From the NCBI GenBank assembly GCA_024697595.1, contig JAILFK010000058.1, positions 1-64,000 on the forward strand: a stretch of DNA of 64,000 nt, in the 5' to 3' direction. The notes under the pieces were generated by a model. That model had not been told where the DNA came from and did not search any database. It was given only the letters and a program-made list of their open reading frames with translations. The DNA comes from Lachnospiraceae bacterium. Its GTDB lineage: Bacteria; Bacillota; Clostridia; Lachnospirales; Lachnospiraceae. Position 1 is the first letter of the stretch. Every line of letters starts with the position of its first letter. A program made the translations under genes and the position numbers. This document shows, one piece after another, positions 27,316-36,864 of the stretch.

Positions 27316-29412
27316 CTATTTTACACTGTATAAGATCTCGCCATATGTTGGATAAGGCCATACATCACTTGGTACAACTGTCTCAAGCTCATCAACAACC
27401 TCTCTAAGCTCGTTCATATCAGCGAATACTACGTCGTGATGGAACTTAGCCAACTCATATGTATCCTCAATATCTTTCGCCTTTTTAATGTCTGCCTCAA
27501 GTTTATCAAGACCAGCATCCATAGCTTCTGTAAGTTCTGAAGCTCTCTGTAATTTCTTGATTTCAACCTTGTTGGCAAATCCAACACCAGTTGCATTTTT
27601 TGCATTAATTGATTCTGCAAGCAATGTCTCATAATCAGTAGCTGCTGCCATGATGTCCTTCTTAACCATTGAGTCAAATGTCAATGCCTCAATATCCAAT
27701 ACCTTGGCATATTTTTCCAACTCAATCTCATAACGGCTCATCAACTCGCCCTCTGTAAATACCTCGTACTTCTTGAACAAGTCAATTGACTTCTGTGAAA
27801 TGAAGCTTGGCAATGCATCCACTGTAGACTTAAGATTTGAAAGGCCTCTCTTCTCTGCCTCTGCAACCCATTCATCTGAGTATCCATTACCGTTGAAGAT
27901 AATTCTCTTATGAGCTGTAAGCTCTCTCTTAACCAACTCTGTAAGAGCCTTGTCAAAGTCTTTTGCTGACTCTAACTCTGTAGCATACATATCAAGTGCC
28001 TCTGCAACAATTGTATTTAATACAATGTTTGGTCCAGAGATTGAAGCTGTAGATCCAAGTGATCTAAACTCAAATTTATTACCTGTGAAGGCAAATGGTG
28101 ATGTTCTGTTTCTATCTGTTGTATCCTGTGAAATAGCAGGAAGAACTGTAGCACCAATTGACATTAACTTCTTCTTTTTATCCACATAATCTGTGCCGTC
28201 GATAATCGATTCAACAATCGCCTCAAGCTCATCTCCTAAGAACATTGAGATAATTGCTGGAGGTGCCTCATTTGCACCAAGTCTGTGATCGTTTCCAGCA
28301 CTTGCAACTGATACTCGGAGTAACTCTTGATAATCATCCACAGCCTTGATTACAGCTGTAAGGAATAATAAGAACTGAGCATTTTGGGAAGGAGTTTTGC
28401 CTGGTTCTAACAAGTTTACTCCGGTATCTGTTGAAATAGACCAGTTGTTGTGTTTACCTGATCCGTTCACTCCCGCGAATGGCTTTTCATGAAGCAAGCA
28501 TGTCATACCATGTCGCGCTGCAACTGTTTTCATCATCTCCATTGTAAGCTGATTGTGGTCAGTCGCTATGTTAGTGGTTGAGAAAACTGGTGCAAGCTCG
28601 TGCTGAGCTGGCGCAACTTCATTGTGCTTAGTCTTTGCAAGCACACCAAGTTTCCACAACTCCTCGTCTAACTCTTTCATAAAGGCAGAAACTCTTGGTT
28701 TGATTGTACCGAAGTAGTGATCATCAAGTTCCTGTCCCTTTGGAGGCTTAGCTCCAAATAATGTTCTACCTGTATAGATTAAGTCTGGTCTGGCATTGTA
28801 CATCTCACTGTCAATGAGGAAGTACTCCTGCTCTGGACCTACTGTAGTGATAACTCTGTTAACTTCCTCATGTCCGAATAACTTGAGGATTCTAACTGCC
28901 TGCTTATCAAGAGCCTGCATTGAACGAAGAAGTGGTGTCTTCTTATCAAGCGCCTCTCCTGAATATGAGCAGAAAGCTGTTGGGATGCAAAGTGTGTCAT
29001 CCTTTATAAATGCATAAGATGTTGGATCCCATGCTGTATATCCTCTAGCCTCAAATGTAGCTCTAAGTCCACCTGATGGGAAAGAAGATGCATCTGGCTC
29101 ACCCTTTACCAACTCTTTTCCTGAGAAGGCCATAATTACTTTTCCGCCTTCCTCTGGCTGAATAAATGAGTCATGTTTTTCAGCTGTAACACCAGTCATT
29201 GGCTGGAACCAATGTGTAAAATGTGTAGCTCCCTGCTCGATTGCCCAATCCTTCATGGCATGAGCCACAACCTTGGCAACCTCAAGTTCTAATTCTGCAC
29301 CATCTTCAATAGTCTTCTTTAAAGCCTTGTAAGTTTCCTTTGGAAGTCTTTCCTTCATGACCTTGTCATTAAATACTTTGCTTCCAAAAAGTTCTGTTAC
29401 ATTCATTGTCAT
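27316..29412 (-). CDS. glnN: Glutamine synthetase type III
   Basis: A 698-residue enzyme of the GSIII family, which makes glutamine but has little overall similarity to GlnA. Recognisable parts are the N-terminal [18 protein letters not shown], the acidic [10 protein letters not shown], the [16 protein letters not shown] metal site and [11 protein letters not shown] chose the ATG at 29412 because AAGGAGA precedes it and the family starts with a short N-terminus before [10 protein letters not shown]; the longer frame adds twelve mostly charged residues. It follows asnB closely and probably shares its promoter and leader. Together with GlnA it gives the cell two glutamine synthetases. Confidence 0.95.
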   Translation of the reverse strand: MTMNVTELFGSKVFNDKVMKERLPKETYKALKKTIEDGAELELEVAKVVAHAMKDWAIEQGATHFTHWFQPMTGVTAEKHDSFIQPEEGGKVIMAFSGKELVKGEPDASSFPSGGLRATFEARGYTAWDPTSYAFIKDDTLCIPTAFCSYSGEALDKKTPLLRSMQALDKQAVRILKLFGHEEVNRVITTVGPEQEYFLIDSEMYNARPDLIYTGRTLFGAKPPKGQELDDHYFGTIKPRVSAFMKELDEELWKLGVLAKTKHNEVAPAQHELAPVFSTTNIATDHNQLTMEMMKTVAARHGMTCLLHEKPFAGVNGSGKHNNWSISTDTGVNLLEPGKTPSQNAQFLLFLTAVIKAVDDYQELLRVSVASAGNDHRLGANEAPPAIISMFLGDELEAIVESIIDGTDYVDKKKKLMSIGATVLPAISQDTTDRNRTSPFAFTGNKFEFRSLGSTASISGPNIVLNTIVAEALDMYATELESAKDFDKALTELVKRELTAHKRIIFNGNGYSDEWVAEAEKRGLSNLKSTVDALPSFISQKSIDLFKKYEVFTEGELMSRYEIELEKYAKVLDIEALTFDSMVKKDIMAAATDYETLLAESINAKNATGVGFANKVEIKKLQRASELTEAMDAGLDKLEADIKKAKDIEDTYELAKFHHDVVFADMNELREVVDELETVVPSDVWPYPTYGEILYSVK

Positions 29413-29485
29413 AATATTAGTCTCCTTTTCTTTATCTTTCTTTTTCACTTCTGTCCTTTAATATGTCCCGCTTTGTGTAAATTAT

Positions 29486-31072
29486 TTATTCGCCACTAGC
29501 ACCGTAGTTTTTCAAAACTCTTGCACTAGGATCATCCACATCACAATTCTCCCAATTCTTGTTTGGCATCCAGAAGTCCACAATCATCTCTGCCTGTCCC
29601 GGATAATATTTTTCAAACAACTCTCTATATAGAAGTGATTCCTTGGTAAATGGTGTTGCATATTCATATTTGCTCTTGGCCTTTTCTAAATCTTCATCTG
29701 AATAAATGCCGTTTGCATATTCCTTTAAGTAATCCACCATTGAATGTCCTACCGCGTCGGAAAATGCTGCCTTCTCTCTAAAGAGAATATCATTTGGAAG
29801 ATAATCACCATCTTCAAAGGCATGTCTGAGTAAATATTTACCCTTGTTGTATTTATTCATCTTGATTTCCGGATTAATTCGCATTACATAATCCACAAAA
29901 TCTATATCACCAAATGGGACTCTCGCCTCCATTGAGTTAACTGAGATACATCTGTCAGCTCGAAGTACATCATACATATAAAGCTCTCTAAGCCTCTTCT
30001 CTGCCTCCTGCTGAAACTCCTCGGCATTTGGAGCAAAGTCTGTGTATTTATATCCGAATATCTCATCTGAGATTTCTCCGGTCAAAAGCACTCTCACCTC
30101 AGGACATATCTTTTTAATTCCCTTACAGATTAGATACATTCCCATAGATGCTCGAATGGTTGTAATATCATATGTTCCAAGAGCTGCTATTACCTCCTCT
30201 AAGCTGGCAAGCACCAAATCCTTGTTGATTATTATCTCGTGATGCTCGCTTCCAAGATACTCTGCAACTTCCTTGGCATATTTCAAATCAATAGCATCCT
30301 CATTCATTCCTATGGCAAATGTTTTGATTGGCTTGTCCATAAGTTTCTGAGAAATGGCACATACCAGTGATGAATCAAGTCCTCCGGATAAGAGAAATCC
30401 CACAGGTGCATCTGCATCCAATCTTTTTTCAACTCCCGCAACCAATAGGTTGTGTATCTGTTTACAAACTTTTTCCACATCATCATCATGGTATTCATCT
30501 CTTGCTGCGATATCCTTGTAGCAGATGAACTGTCCATCCTTGTAATAATGTCCCGGTGGAAATGCATATACCTTTTTGCATAAATCCACAAGGTTTTTTG
30601 CCTCAGAGGCAAACATTATAGATTCTTCCTGGTCATAACCATAAAACAAAGGTCTGATACCAATTGGATCTCTAGCTGCCACCAAATCATCTGTATCTTT
30701 GTCATAAATAATCATGGCAAACTCTGCATCAAGCTTGGCAAACATTTCTACACCGTATTCTTTATACATTGGTAGGATTATTTCACAATCAGAATCGCTC
30801 AAGAATTTGTAGCCTTTGGAAATTAGATTTTCCTTTTCTTTTCTGAATCCGTACAACTCTCCATTGCACACCACATAATTCCCATCTAACTCAAAAGGTT
30901 GCATTCCGCTTTCATCAAGGCCCATAATTGCTAATCTCTGAAACCCTAGTACTGAATCCGATACTTCAATGACTCGCTGCATATCAGGTCCTCGAGATAC
31001 TGTCTTGGAAAATGCTTCCTCAAAATCCTTCATGGGTACGTGGATTTTAGACATTCCCATAATTGAACACAT
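29486..31072 (-). CDS. asnB: Asparagine synthetase, glutamine-hydrolysing
   Basis: A 528-residue class B enzyme that makes asparagine from aspartate, ATP and glutamine. After Met removal, Cys2 (MCSIMGM) is the glutaminase nucleophile. The glutaminase domain spans about 2-190. The synthetase domain has the pyrophosphatase loop LLSGGLDSSLV and the late GKYLLRHAF. The ribosome site GGGAAGGAGCT is nearly identical to that of pyrG. It is the first gene after a strong promoter and a two-hairpin leader, and reads into glnN 73 bp later. Asparagine would store amide nitrogen drawn from glutamine. Confidence 0.95.
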   Translation of the reverse strand: MCSIMGMSKIHVPMKDFEEAFSKTVSRGPDMQRVIEVSDSVLGFQRLAIMGLDESGMQPFELDGNYVVCNGELYGFRKEKENLISKGYKFLSDSDCEIILPMYKEYGVEMFAKLDAEFAMIIYDKDTDDLVAARDPIGIRPLFYGYDQEESIMFASEAKNLVDLCKKVYAFPPGHYYKDGQFICYKDIAARDEYHDDDVEKVCKQIHNLLVAGVEKRLDADAPVGFLLSGGLDSSLVCAISQKLMDKPIKTFAIGMNEDAIDLKYAKEVAEYLGSEHHEIIINKDLVLASLEEVIAALGTYDITTIRASMGMYLICKGIKKICPEVRVLLTGEISDEIFGYKYTDFAPNAEEFQQEAEKRLRELYMYDVLRADRCISVNSMEARVPFGDIDFVDYVMRINPEIKMNKYNKGKYLLRHAFEDGDYLPNDILFREKAAFSDAVGHSMVDYLKEYANGIYSDEDLEKAKSKYEYATPFTKESLLYRELFEKYYPGQAEMIVDFWMPNKNWENCDVDDPSARVLKNYGASGE

Positions 31073-31126
31073 ATTACTAGCTCCTTCCCATCCTTCATAT
31101 GTAAATTCATTTTTTTGTTAAATAGC

Positions 31127-31266
31127 AAAAGGCGCCGGTAGTTATACAACTAACCGACGCCTTTGTCGTTTCACATAAAAAATAAAAATAGCGCTTTGAT
31201 TATCTCTAACCAAAGCGCCTTTGCTTTTATGTCTGTTACTTTAATCTACTTTTGTCATCTTGTCAA
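31127..31266 (-). promoter_or_regulatory. asnB promoter and two-hairpin leader (ANTAR-type candidate)
   Basis: On the minus strand TTGACA (31266-31261) and TAAAGT (31243-31238) are 17 bp apart. Hairpin 1 (31219-31190) has a 12-bp stem with two G-U pairs and a loop of exactly six bases, AGAGAT, with A at position 1 and G at position 4 as in ANTAR targets; a U-rich run follows. Hairpin 2 (31164-31127) is a long stem with one bulged base followed by UUUU. The block CGACAAAGGCGTCGG (31168-31154) at its 5' side is also present before pyrG. The rest of the 282-bp gap to 31355 holds no gene. Confidence 0.75.
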
Positions 31267-31354
31267 CAAAAATTTGTAAAAAATTTATCAATCTATAAAA
31301 TTTTTTATTTCATCAATAGCTCCAAGCCTTTATTTTCAAGGATTTATCGCCTTT

Positions 31355-31996
31355 TTAAAAGCCGAGATCCTCATTTACCATAATCACATGAATTCTTCCC
31401 TCATGTCTAGAAAATCTAGTGATCAAAAATTGACAACAAATAGTATCTGGAGATTTGCAGTCATAACATTTTCCAGTTTTAGCACAAGGAGTAGAAAGCC
31501 CAAATCTCTGAGCATTGATTGGTGCAGCCACATTTCTAGCTCTCTTCATTGCCGAATCAATATCAGGGCAAACCTTGTTCATTCCCACAATAAATATTAC
31601 ATGCTTTGGCCCCTGTGCAATGGCTGAAACTCTGTTGGAGTTACCATCAATATTTACCAACACTCCATCATCTGTTATGGCATTGGCACTGCTTAGATAA
31701 TAATCTGCATCATATGCCAAAAGCATTGCGGCTCGCTTATCCTCCATCTCATTTCTATCGATAAAATTATAATTACCAGTCTTTAGCGCATCCACCAATC
31801 CTATCTCTATGGCACTCATGGCACCACCCATAGTCACAGTGGAGCCCTCTTTTATTATCTCAAGAGCCTGCTTTAGCGCATCTTCCTTGGTCTTGGCATA
31901 GTAGCCCGTCATATTTCGAGATTCTAAACCTTTTAAAACCTGATTTGCCAACAAATCATTTCTGTTAATTATATTTTCATTCCTTTTATCATTCAT
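31355..31996 (-). CDS. LUD-domain protein (LutC/YkgG-like)
   Basis: A 213-residue protein of the lactate-utilisation (LUD, formerly DUF162) family. The family core is visible in EGSTVTMGGAMSAIEIGLVDAL and in the stretch with DDGVLVNIDGNSNRVSAI and VIFIVGMNKVCPD. A C-terminal cysteine group (CAKTGKCYDCKSPDTICC) could bind a metal or cluster. In lutABC such proteins form part of an iron-sulfur lactate oxidase, but no lutA or lutB is here, and stand-alone clostridial members have no established role. It starts 16 bp after the GH3 gene and is probably its operon partner. Confidence 0.85.
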   Translation of the reverse strand: MNDKRNENIINRNDLLANQVLKGLESRNMTGYYAKTKEDALKQALEIIKEGSTVTMGGAMSAIEIGLVDALKTGNYNFIDRNEMEDKRAAMLLAYDADYYLSSANAITDDGVLVNIDGNSNRVSAIAQGPKHVIFIVGMNKVCPDIDSAMKRARNVAAPINAQRFGLSTPCAKTGKCYDCKSPDTICCQFLITRFSRHEGRIHVIMVNEDLGF

Positions 31997-32012
31997 ATAC
32001 CTATTCTCCTGA

Positions 32013-34433
32013 TTAGCTTCGCGTTATGGCAGCTTTGATAAAATGAGCTGTCCCCACAATTCTATGCCCATTTGCCATCTCTGTCAAAGCCTTGGCCATA
32101 TCAGTAGTAATAACTCCTCCTGTCATCTTAGAATATCCTCGAATCGGCATATTATACTGGAATAATAGATTCAAACTTGGCTTTCCTCGCTTATCTGAAA
32201 TCTTTAAAAGCAATGTAAGCACTCCACAAACAATCCAACCCAATATTCCTTTTCCCATATATAACTGGCATACCGCATCATTGTAATCAATGGTCTTACT
32301 CCATGAACCATCAGGAACTTCTCGGCCGTATAGAATTGCAAATTCCTCATCTGACACCTGCTTGATATCTCCTGAGAAATATGATGGCAATTCATTAGGT
32401 GAATAAGGTCCACACTCCTTGGTGCCCTCTTGATTAATACTACCCTTTAATCTGATATCGCGAGAAGAAGCGCCGATTAAAATCTCATACTCTCCTGGCT
32501 CAATCTCAAATCTATCACTGTCAACATCAAAATATCTAAAGGTTTTATCATCAAAAGCAATCTCCACTGTCTTTGATTCACCTGGTTGTAGCTCTACCTT
32601 GGCAAAACCTTTTAATTCTTTGACAGGGCGATAAACTGTATCTGACTTTTTAGAGACATATAACTGTGCCACTTCTGCACCAGCTACATCGCCAACATTT
32701 TTTATAGTAAATTCCACCTTAGAATCAGTAATATTTATATCAGAGTATTCAAACTGGGTATAGCTCAAGCCATATCCAAACGGGAAGAGTACATCAGCAG
32801 CAACCTTGTCATAATATCTATATCCCACATAGATACCCTCTCTGTGCTCACTGCTTCTCTGTGGCGATGGCCAGTAAGCCCTAGCTGGCGTGTCGTCATA
32901 TTTATAAGCATATGTCTCATTTAACTTACCGCTTGGATTTATTACTCCTGACAAGGCTTTTGCCATAGCAGAAGCACCAGCCTGGCCAGCTAGATAACCA
33001 TGAATCACTCCACTCACCTTATCTATCCATGGCATCTCTACAACTGAGCCTGCTGATAACACAACTACCACGTTGGCATTAACATCTGCCACTTTATCTA
33101 TAAGCATATTTTGTGCCGATGGCATACGCATATGCTTACGATCTAAACCTTCACTCTCACTTATCTCATCTAAACCAGCACAAATCAAGACAACATCTGC
33201 ATTTTTAGCCTGTTCAACAGCTTCAAACAAAAGCTTATTATCTGCGCCGGAATTTCTTTTATAACCTTTTGCATATCCAATAACATTTATATCCACCTCA
33301 TCCCTTTGAAGCTCCTCCAAGAGATTTTCTGGTTTTTTTGAAGTGTTTACCAGAGATGATCCTGCTCCCTGATATCTCGGTGTCGTTGCAAAATCTCCAA
33401 GAACTAGTACTTTTTTGTCCTTTGAAATTGGCAAAATATCATTGTCATTTTTTAGTAAAACTATACTTTTCTCAGCAGCTTTTCTAGCCAATTCATGATG
33501 TCCTTCCACATCATACTTCTTTACACGACTATCATCATGCATAGACTGCATGTACTTCTGTTGAACATCATATGTCATAAAGACCACATCGAGAAGTTCA
33601 TCCACTCGCTGGTCCAATTCATCCTCAGTAAGCACACCTGCTTCTATTCCTTTTAGAATATCCTTCATGCCAGAATTTCCTGTACCCGGCATCTCAAGAT
33701 GAGAACCATTTTTTACACCTAGAGCATGATCATTGCTTCCTCCCCAATCGGAAACCACATATCCATCAAACCCCCACTCATCTACTAAAATATCTTTTAA
33801 TAGACGCTTATCCTCATTGGCATAAATTCCATTTATCTCGTTATACGCAGACATTATGGATCTGGCTTTACCCTCTTTTACTGTCATCTCAAAACCAGTT
33901 AGATATATTTCTCTAAACGTTCTCTCATCAACAACAGAATTCATTGCCATTCGTCTTGTCTCCTGAGAATTAACAGCAAAATGTTTTGGACAGGCAACAA
34001 CTCCCTTGGACTGAATTCCCTTCACATATGCTGTGGCCATCTTACCAGCAAGATATGGGTCCTCTGAAAAATATTCAAAATTACGACCACAGAGAGGACT
34101 TCTCTTAATATTTAAACCAGGGCCTAATATAACACTAACTCCCATAGTTATAGCCTCATCTGCTAGAGTCTCTCCTATCTCTTCACCTAATTCCACATCC
34201 CAGGAATTAGCCACAGTTGCAGCTGTTGGAAAACATGTAGCTGGCAATGACGCATTAATTCCAAGATGATCTCCAGCTCCAGCCTGAGTTCTCATACCGT
34301 GTGGACCATCTGACATCTTCATAGATGGTATTCCATATTTTTCAAAATCAACTGTCTCCCAGGTATTTTTTCCAGACATCATTCTGGCTTTGTCCTCTAA
34401 AGACATCTGTTTAATAATATGTTCATATTTCAT
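32013..34433 (-). CDS. GH3 beta-glucosidase (canonical domain order) with a C-terminal hydrophobic tail
   Basis: An 806-residue family 3 enzyme in the usual order. The barrel (about 1-290) has KHFAVNSQETRR and the nucleophile motif YVVSDWGG (Asp near 230). The alpha/beta sandwich (about 320-560) starts with SIVLLKNDNDILPISK and has ESEGLDRKHMRMP, whose Glu is a plausible acid/base. The fibronectin-III-like domain is about 590-680. A further C-terminal part of about 120 residues contains a hydrophobic helix (GILGWIVCGVLTLLL), perhaps for membrane association. No signal peptide is seen. It contrasts with the permuted GH3 at 9006. The ribosome site is GAGGTGA. Confidence 0.9.
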   Translation of the reverse strand: MKYEHIIKQMSLEDKARMMSGKNTWETVDFEKYGIPSMKMSDGPHGMRTQAGAGDHLGINASLPATCFPTAATVANSWDVELGEEIGETLADEAITMGVSVILGPGLNIKRSPLCGRNFEYFSEDPYLAGKMATAYVKGIQSKGVVACPKHFAVNSQETRRMAMNSVVDERTFREIYLTGFEMTVKEGKARSIMSAYNEINGIYANEDKRLLKDILVDEWGFDGYVVSDWGGSNDHALGVKNGSHLEMPGTGNSGMKDILKGIEAGVLTEDELDQRVDELLDVVFMTYDVQQKYMQSMHDDSRVKKYDVEGHHELARKAAEKSIVLLKNDNDILPISKDKKVLVLGDFATTPRYQGAGSSLVNTSKKPENLLEELQRDEVDINVIGYAKGYKRNSGADNKLLFEAVEQAKNADVVLICAGLDEISESEGLDRKHMRMPSAQNMLIDKVADVNANVVVVLSAGSVVEMPWIDKVSGVIHGYLAGQAGASAMAKALSGVINPSGKLNETYAYKYDDTPARAYWPSPQRSSEHREGIYVGYRYYDKVAADVLFPFGYGLSYTQFEYSDINITDSKVEFTIKNVGDVAGAEVAQLYVSKKSDTVYRPVKELKGFAKVELQPGESKTVEIAFDDKTFRYFDVDSDRFEIEPGEYEILIGASSRDIRLKGSINQEGTKECGPYSPNELPSYFSGDIKQVSDEEFAILYGREVPDGSWSKTIDYNDAVCQLYMGKGILGWIVCGVLTLLLKISDKRGKPSLNLLFQYNMPIRGYSKMTGGVITTDMAKALTEMANGHRIVGTAHFIKAAITRS

Positions 34434-34550
34434 GGGTTCACCTCATAATAATTATTACCTAATCTTCTCCATCTAATAATCTACAACATTTTGAAGTGTT
34501 TTTTATATCCTTGGCACGAATTGACATTTATAAGACATAAACCGCACTTA

Positions 34551-34808
34551 TTACTGTATATCATCCAAGGCTTGCATCAATCCCTTAGACAACTGATCTG
34601 CGCAAGAAGTACCTCTTCCTCCACAATCATTCCCCGCTAAAATCTCTGCAATATTTCTAGCATCTGCTCCCTCTACCAACTTTGAGATAGCCGCTGTATT
34701 TCCTGCGCAACCACCCCAAAATTTTAGATTGTGAATCTTGCCATCTTCTATATCAAAATCTATCTGACGTGCACATACGCCCCTTGGTTTATATGAATAA
34801 GAACTCAT
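34551..34808 (-). CDS. TSCPD-domain small protein (TIGR03905-like)
   Basis: An 85-residue protein with the pattern of small TSCPD proteins: KPRGVCARQIDFDIEDGKI, then FWGGCAGNTAAI, then the Cys-rich GNDCGGRGTSCADQL. The same domain occurs at the end of some B12-dependent ribonucleotide reductases, where the cysteines may bind metal. The stand-alone form is common in clostridia and has no proven function. GGAGG precedes the start. It lies between the chemoreceptor and the GH3 gene, without close coupling to either. Confidence 0.85.
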   Translation of the reverse strand: MSSYSYKPRGVCARQIDFDIEDGKIHNLKFWGGCAGNTAAISKLVEGADARNIAEILAGNDCGGRGTSCADQLSKGLMQALDDIQ

Positions 34809-34886
34809 TTTTATTCCTCCATCTATACAATACTTCTATAAATTATTTCGTCCCACAAACTTGTGTGACAAATATTTATTTCAAAA

Positions 34887-34916
34887 CAAGGAGCAGCCAT
34901 TTCTAGCTGCTCCTTG
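34887..34916 (-). terminator. Rho-independent terminator of the chemoreceptor gene
   Basis: A perfect 11-bp stem CAAGGAGCAGC / GCTGCTCCTTG around eight bases, 42 bp after the chemoreceptor stop, followed on the minus strand by TTTTG. Confidence 0.8.
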
Positions 34917-34957
34917 AAATATAACACATATAATTTTTCTTTACAATTTCACCACTA

Positions 34958-36670
34958 TTATACCTTAAAGAACTCTACAGCATCATTTAAACTGTCATTG
35001 ATAGCTCTCATTTCCTGAGTACGTGCCTGAGTATCTACGCAAGCTGTTGCAACATGCTCACATGAAGCACTAACTTCCTCAGCACTAGCTCCAAGTTCCT
35101 CAGAAATTGCTCCAAGATTACTTGTAGCATTTGTAAGCTCAGTCTTGATCTGATTAAGTTCTGCTGTCATTCTATCGATATTTGATATCTCAGCTGTGCT
35201 GACATCTACAGATTCAGACAATATAGCAAACTTGCTCTGAGTATCTCCAATATATTCCTGCTCACTTGTGATAATCTCTGCAACCTTAGATGCTGCAGCT
35301 ACAGTCTCTGATGACAACTGAGTAATAGACTCTACAATTGTACGAATCTCGTTAGCTGACTTTGCTGAATCATCTGCTAACTGACGAATCTCCTCAGCAA
35401 CTACCGCAAATCCTCTTCCTGCCTCTCCAGCTCTTGCTGCCTCAATAGAAGCATTGAGTGAAAGTAAGTTAGTCTGACTTGAGATATCCTCAATCATCTG
35501 TACACACTCTGCAATATTTGCCACAGCCTCATTGGTAGCTGTAATCTTTTCTGAAATATCACGAACCGCCTGCACTGACTCATCACTTGAAGTCATAACA
35601 GTGTCCATATACTTAGTAGCCTCTTTATTAGCTGCACCAATTTCTTCAGCAGCTCCCTTTAGCATCTTTACATTCTCAGAAAGCTTATCAATATTTTCAC
35701 CGAGAACATAAGCGCGCTCTGCCATAGTCTGAGCATTTTCTGCAACCTCTTGAGATGTATCTGCCACCTCATTGATTGTTGTTGAAATCTGAGAAATTGC
35801 TTCCACGTTTTCTGTTGTCTTAGAATCTACGTCTATAACCGCTCCACTAAGTGGATCTGAATTACCCTTGATGGTTGATACTGAGCCTGATAAAGCTCGC
35901 TGCATCTTATCTCCAGCATCTATAAGTGACTGAATCTCATTTATCAAAGATTTCGCTCTAAAATCAACTCTCAAGTTACCATCTGCCATAGAATCCAAAC
36001 TTGCAGAAACTTTTATAATCGGATTTACAAGCTTCTTGGCTGCTATCAATACGACTATTGCAAAGAAGAAAACACCAAATCCAGCTACAATCATAATCAT
36101 CTCTTCAAGATGATCCACAGGAGCTTGGATTTCATCTGCATCTGCAGATATTACCAAAACAAAAGATAAATCCTGTGCTACATAATAAGAGGCATATTTT
36201 TGTTCGCCTTTAAATTCATAAGAAATTGTATCAGTCTCATCTCTAACGCCGGCTTTCATATCAGCACAAACACCTTTTACTACTTCATTAGATACCGGCT
36301 CTCCAATCTTTTCTTCCGTAGGATGGTAAAGCATTGTTCCATCTGCATCAGCTATATAACAATAAGATGAAGATACATCTCTAAGTGATATATCGCCGGC
36401 AAAAGCTTGTAATCCTGGTTTTGACAAAGCACTATTTTTACCTACCGCAGCCACTAAATTCTCCAATCCAATACCTTCGGCTTCAGCTGTAGTATACATA
36501 TAGTTAAATGTTAATTCTTCTAACGATTTCTTGGATTCATAAGAACTAAACAATCCAATAATCAATGATAACACACACATTGGCACCAAAGAAAATAACA
36601 CCAATGTGGCATACATTGACGCCTTGCCTTTTTTCATAGCCTTACTATTTACTTTTTCTTTCGTCGACAT
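34958..36670 (-). CDS. Methyl-accepting chemotaxis protein with a Cache sensor
   Basis: A 570-residue chemoreceptor. A membrane helix (about 18-40) is followed by an extracytoplasmic Cache-like domain (to about 185, with [23 protein letters not shown]), a second membrane helix (about 190-212), a HAMP domain and a long coiled signalling domain (about 285-565). The highly conserved hairpin tip is present ([20 protein letters not shown]). It would bind a small ligand outside and control CheA. There is no C-terminal receptor-methylation pentapeptide. AGGAGG precedes the start, and a terminator lies 42 bp after the stop. No other chemotaxis genes are in the window. Confidence 0.93.
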   Translation of the reverse strand: MSTKEKVNSKAMKKGKASMYATLVLFSLVPMCVLSLIIGLFSSYESKKSLEELTFNYMYTTAEAEGIGLENLVAAVGKNSALSKPGLQAFAGDISLRDVSSSYCYIADADGTMLYHPTEEKIGEPVSNEVVKGVCADMKAGVRDETDTISYEFKGEQKYASYYVAQDLSFVLVISADADEIQAPVDHLEEMIMIVAGFGVFFFAIVVLIAAKKLVNPIIKVSASLDSMADGNLRVDFRAKSLINEIQSLIDAGDKMQRALSGSVSTIKGNSDPLSGAVIDVDSKTTENVEAISQISTTINEVADTSQEVAENAQTMAERAYVLGENIDKLSENVKMLKGAAEEIGAANKEATKYMDTVMTSSDESVQAVRDISEKITATNEAVANIAECVQMIEDISSQTNLLSLNASIEAARAGEAGRGFAVVAEEIRQLADDSAKSANEIRTIVESITQLSSETVAAASKVAEIITSEQEYIGDTQSKFAILSESVDVSTAEISNIDRMTAELNQIKTELTNATSNLGAISEELGASAEEVSASCEHVATACVDTQARTQEMRAINDSLNDAVEFFKV

Positions 36671-36864
36671 AAATATACCTCCTCATAGCCAAATTATTCA
36701 AAGCTCAATAATTCTCCCTTTTCTACATGTCCATAAAATTTTTTAATTATATCTCGCTTCACTAATTTATGTCGTTTTATCAACACTTCAAATTTATTGT
36801 ATCATTTTCAATATATTTACACAAATTTTTTTCTTTTATTCTACACTTTTATGCATATTTACCA

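Noticed and set aside
36671..36864. Sigma-28 promoter for the chemoreceptor gene
   Set aside because: A GCGAGATA element exists, but no TAAA lies at the required spacing of about 15 bases.
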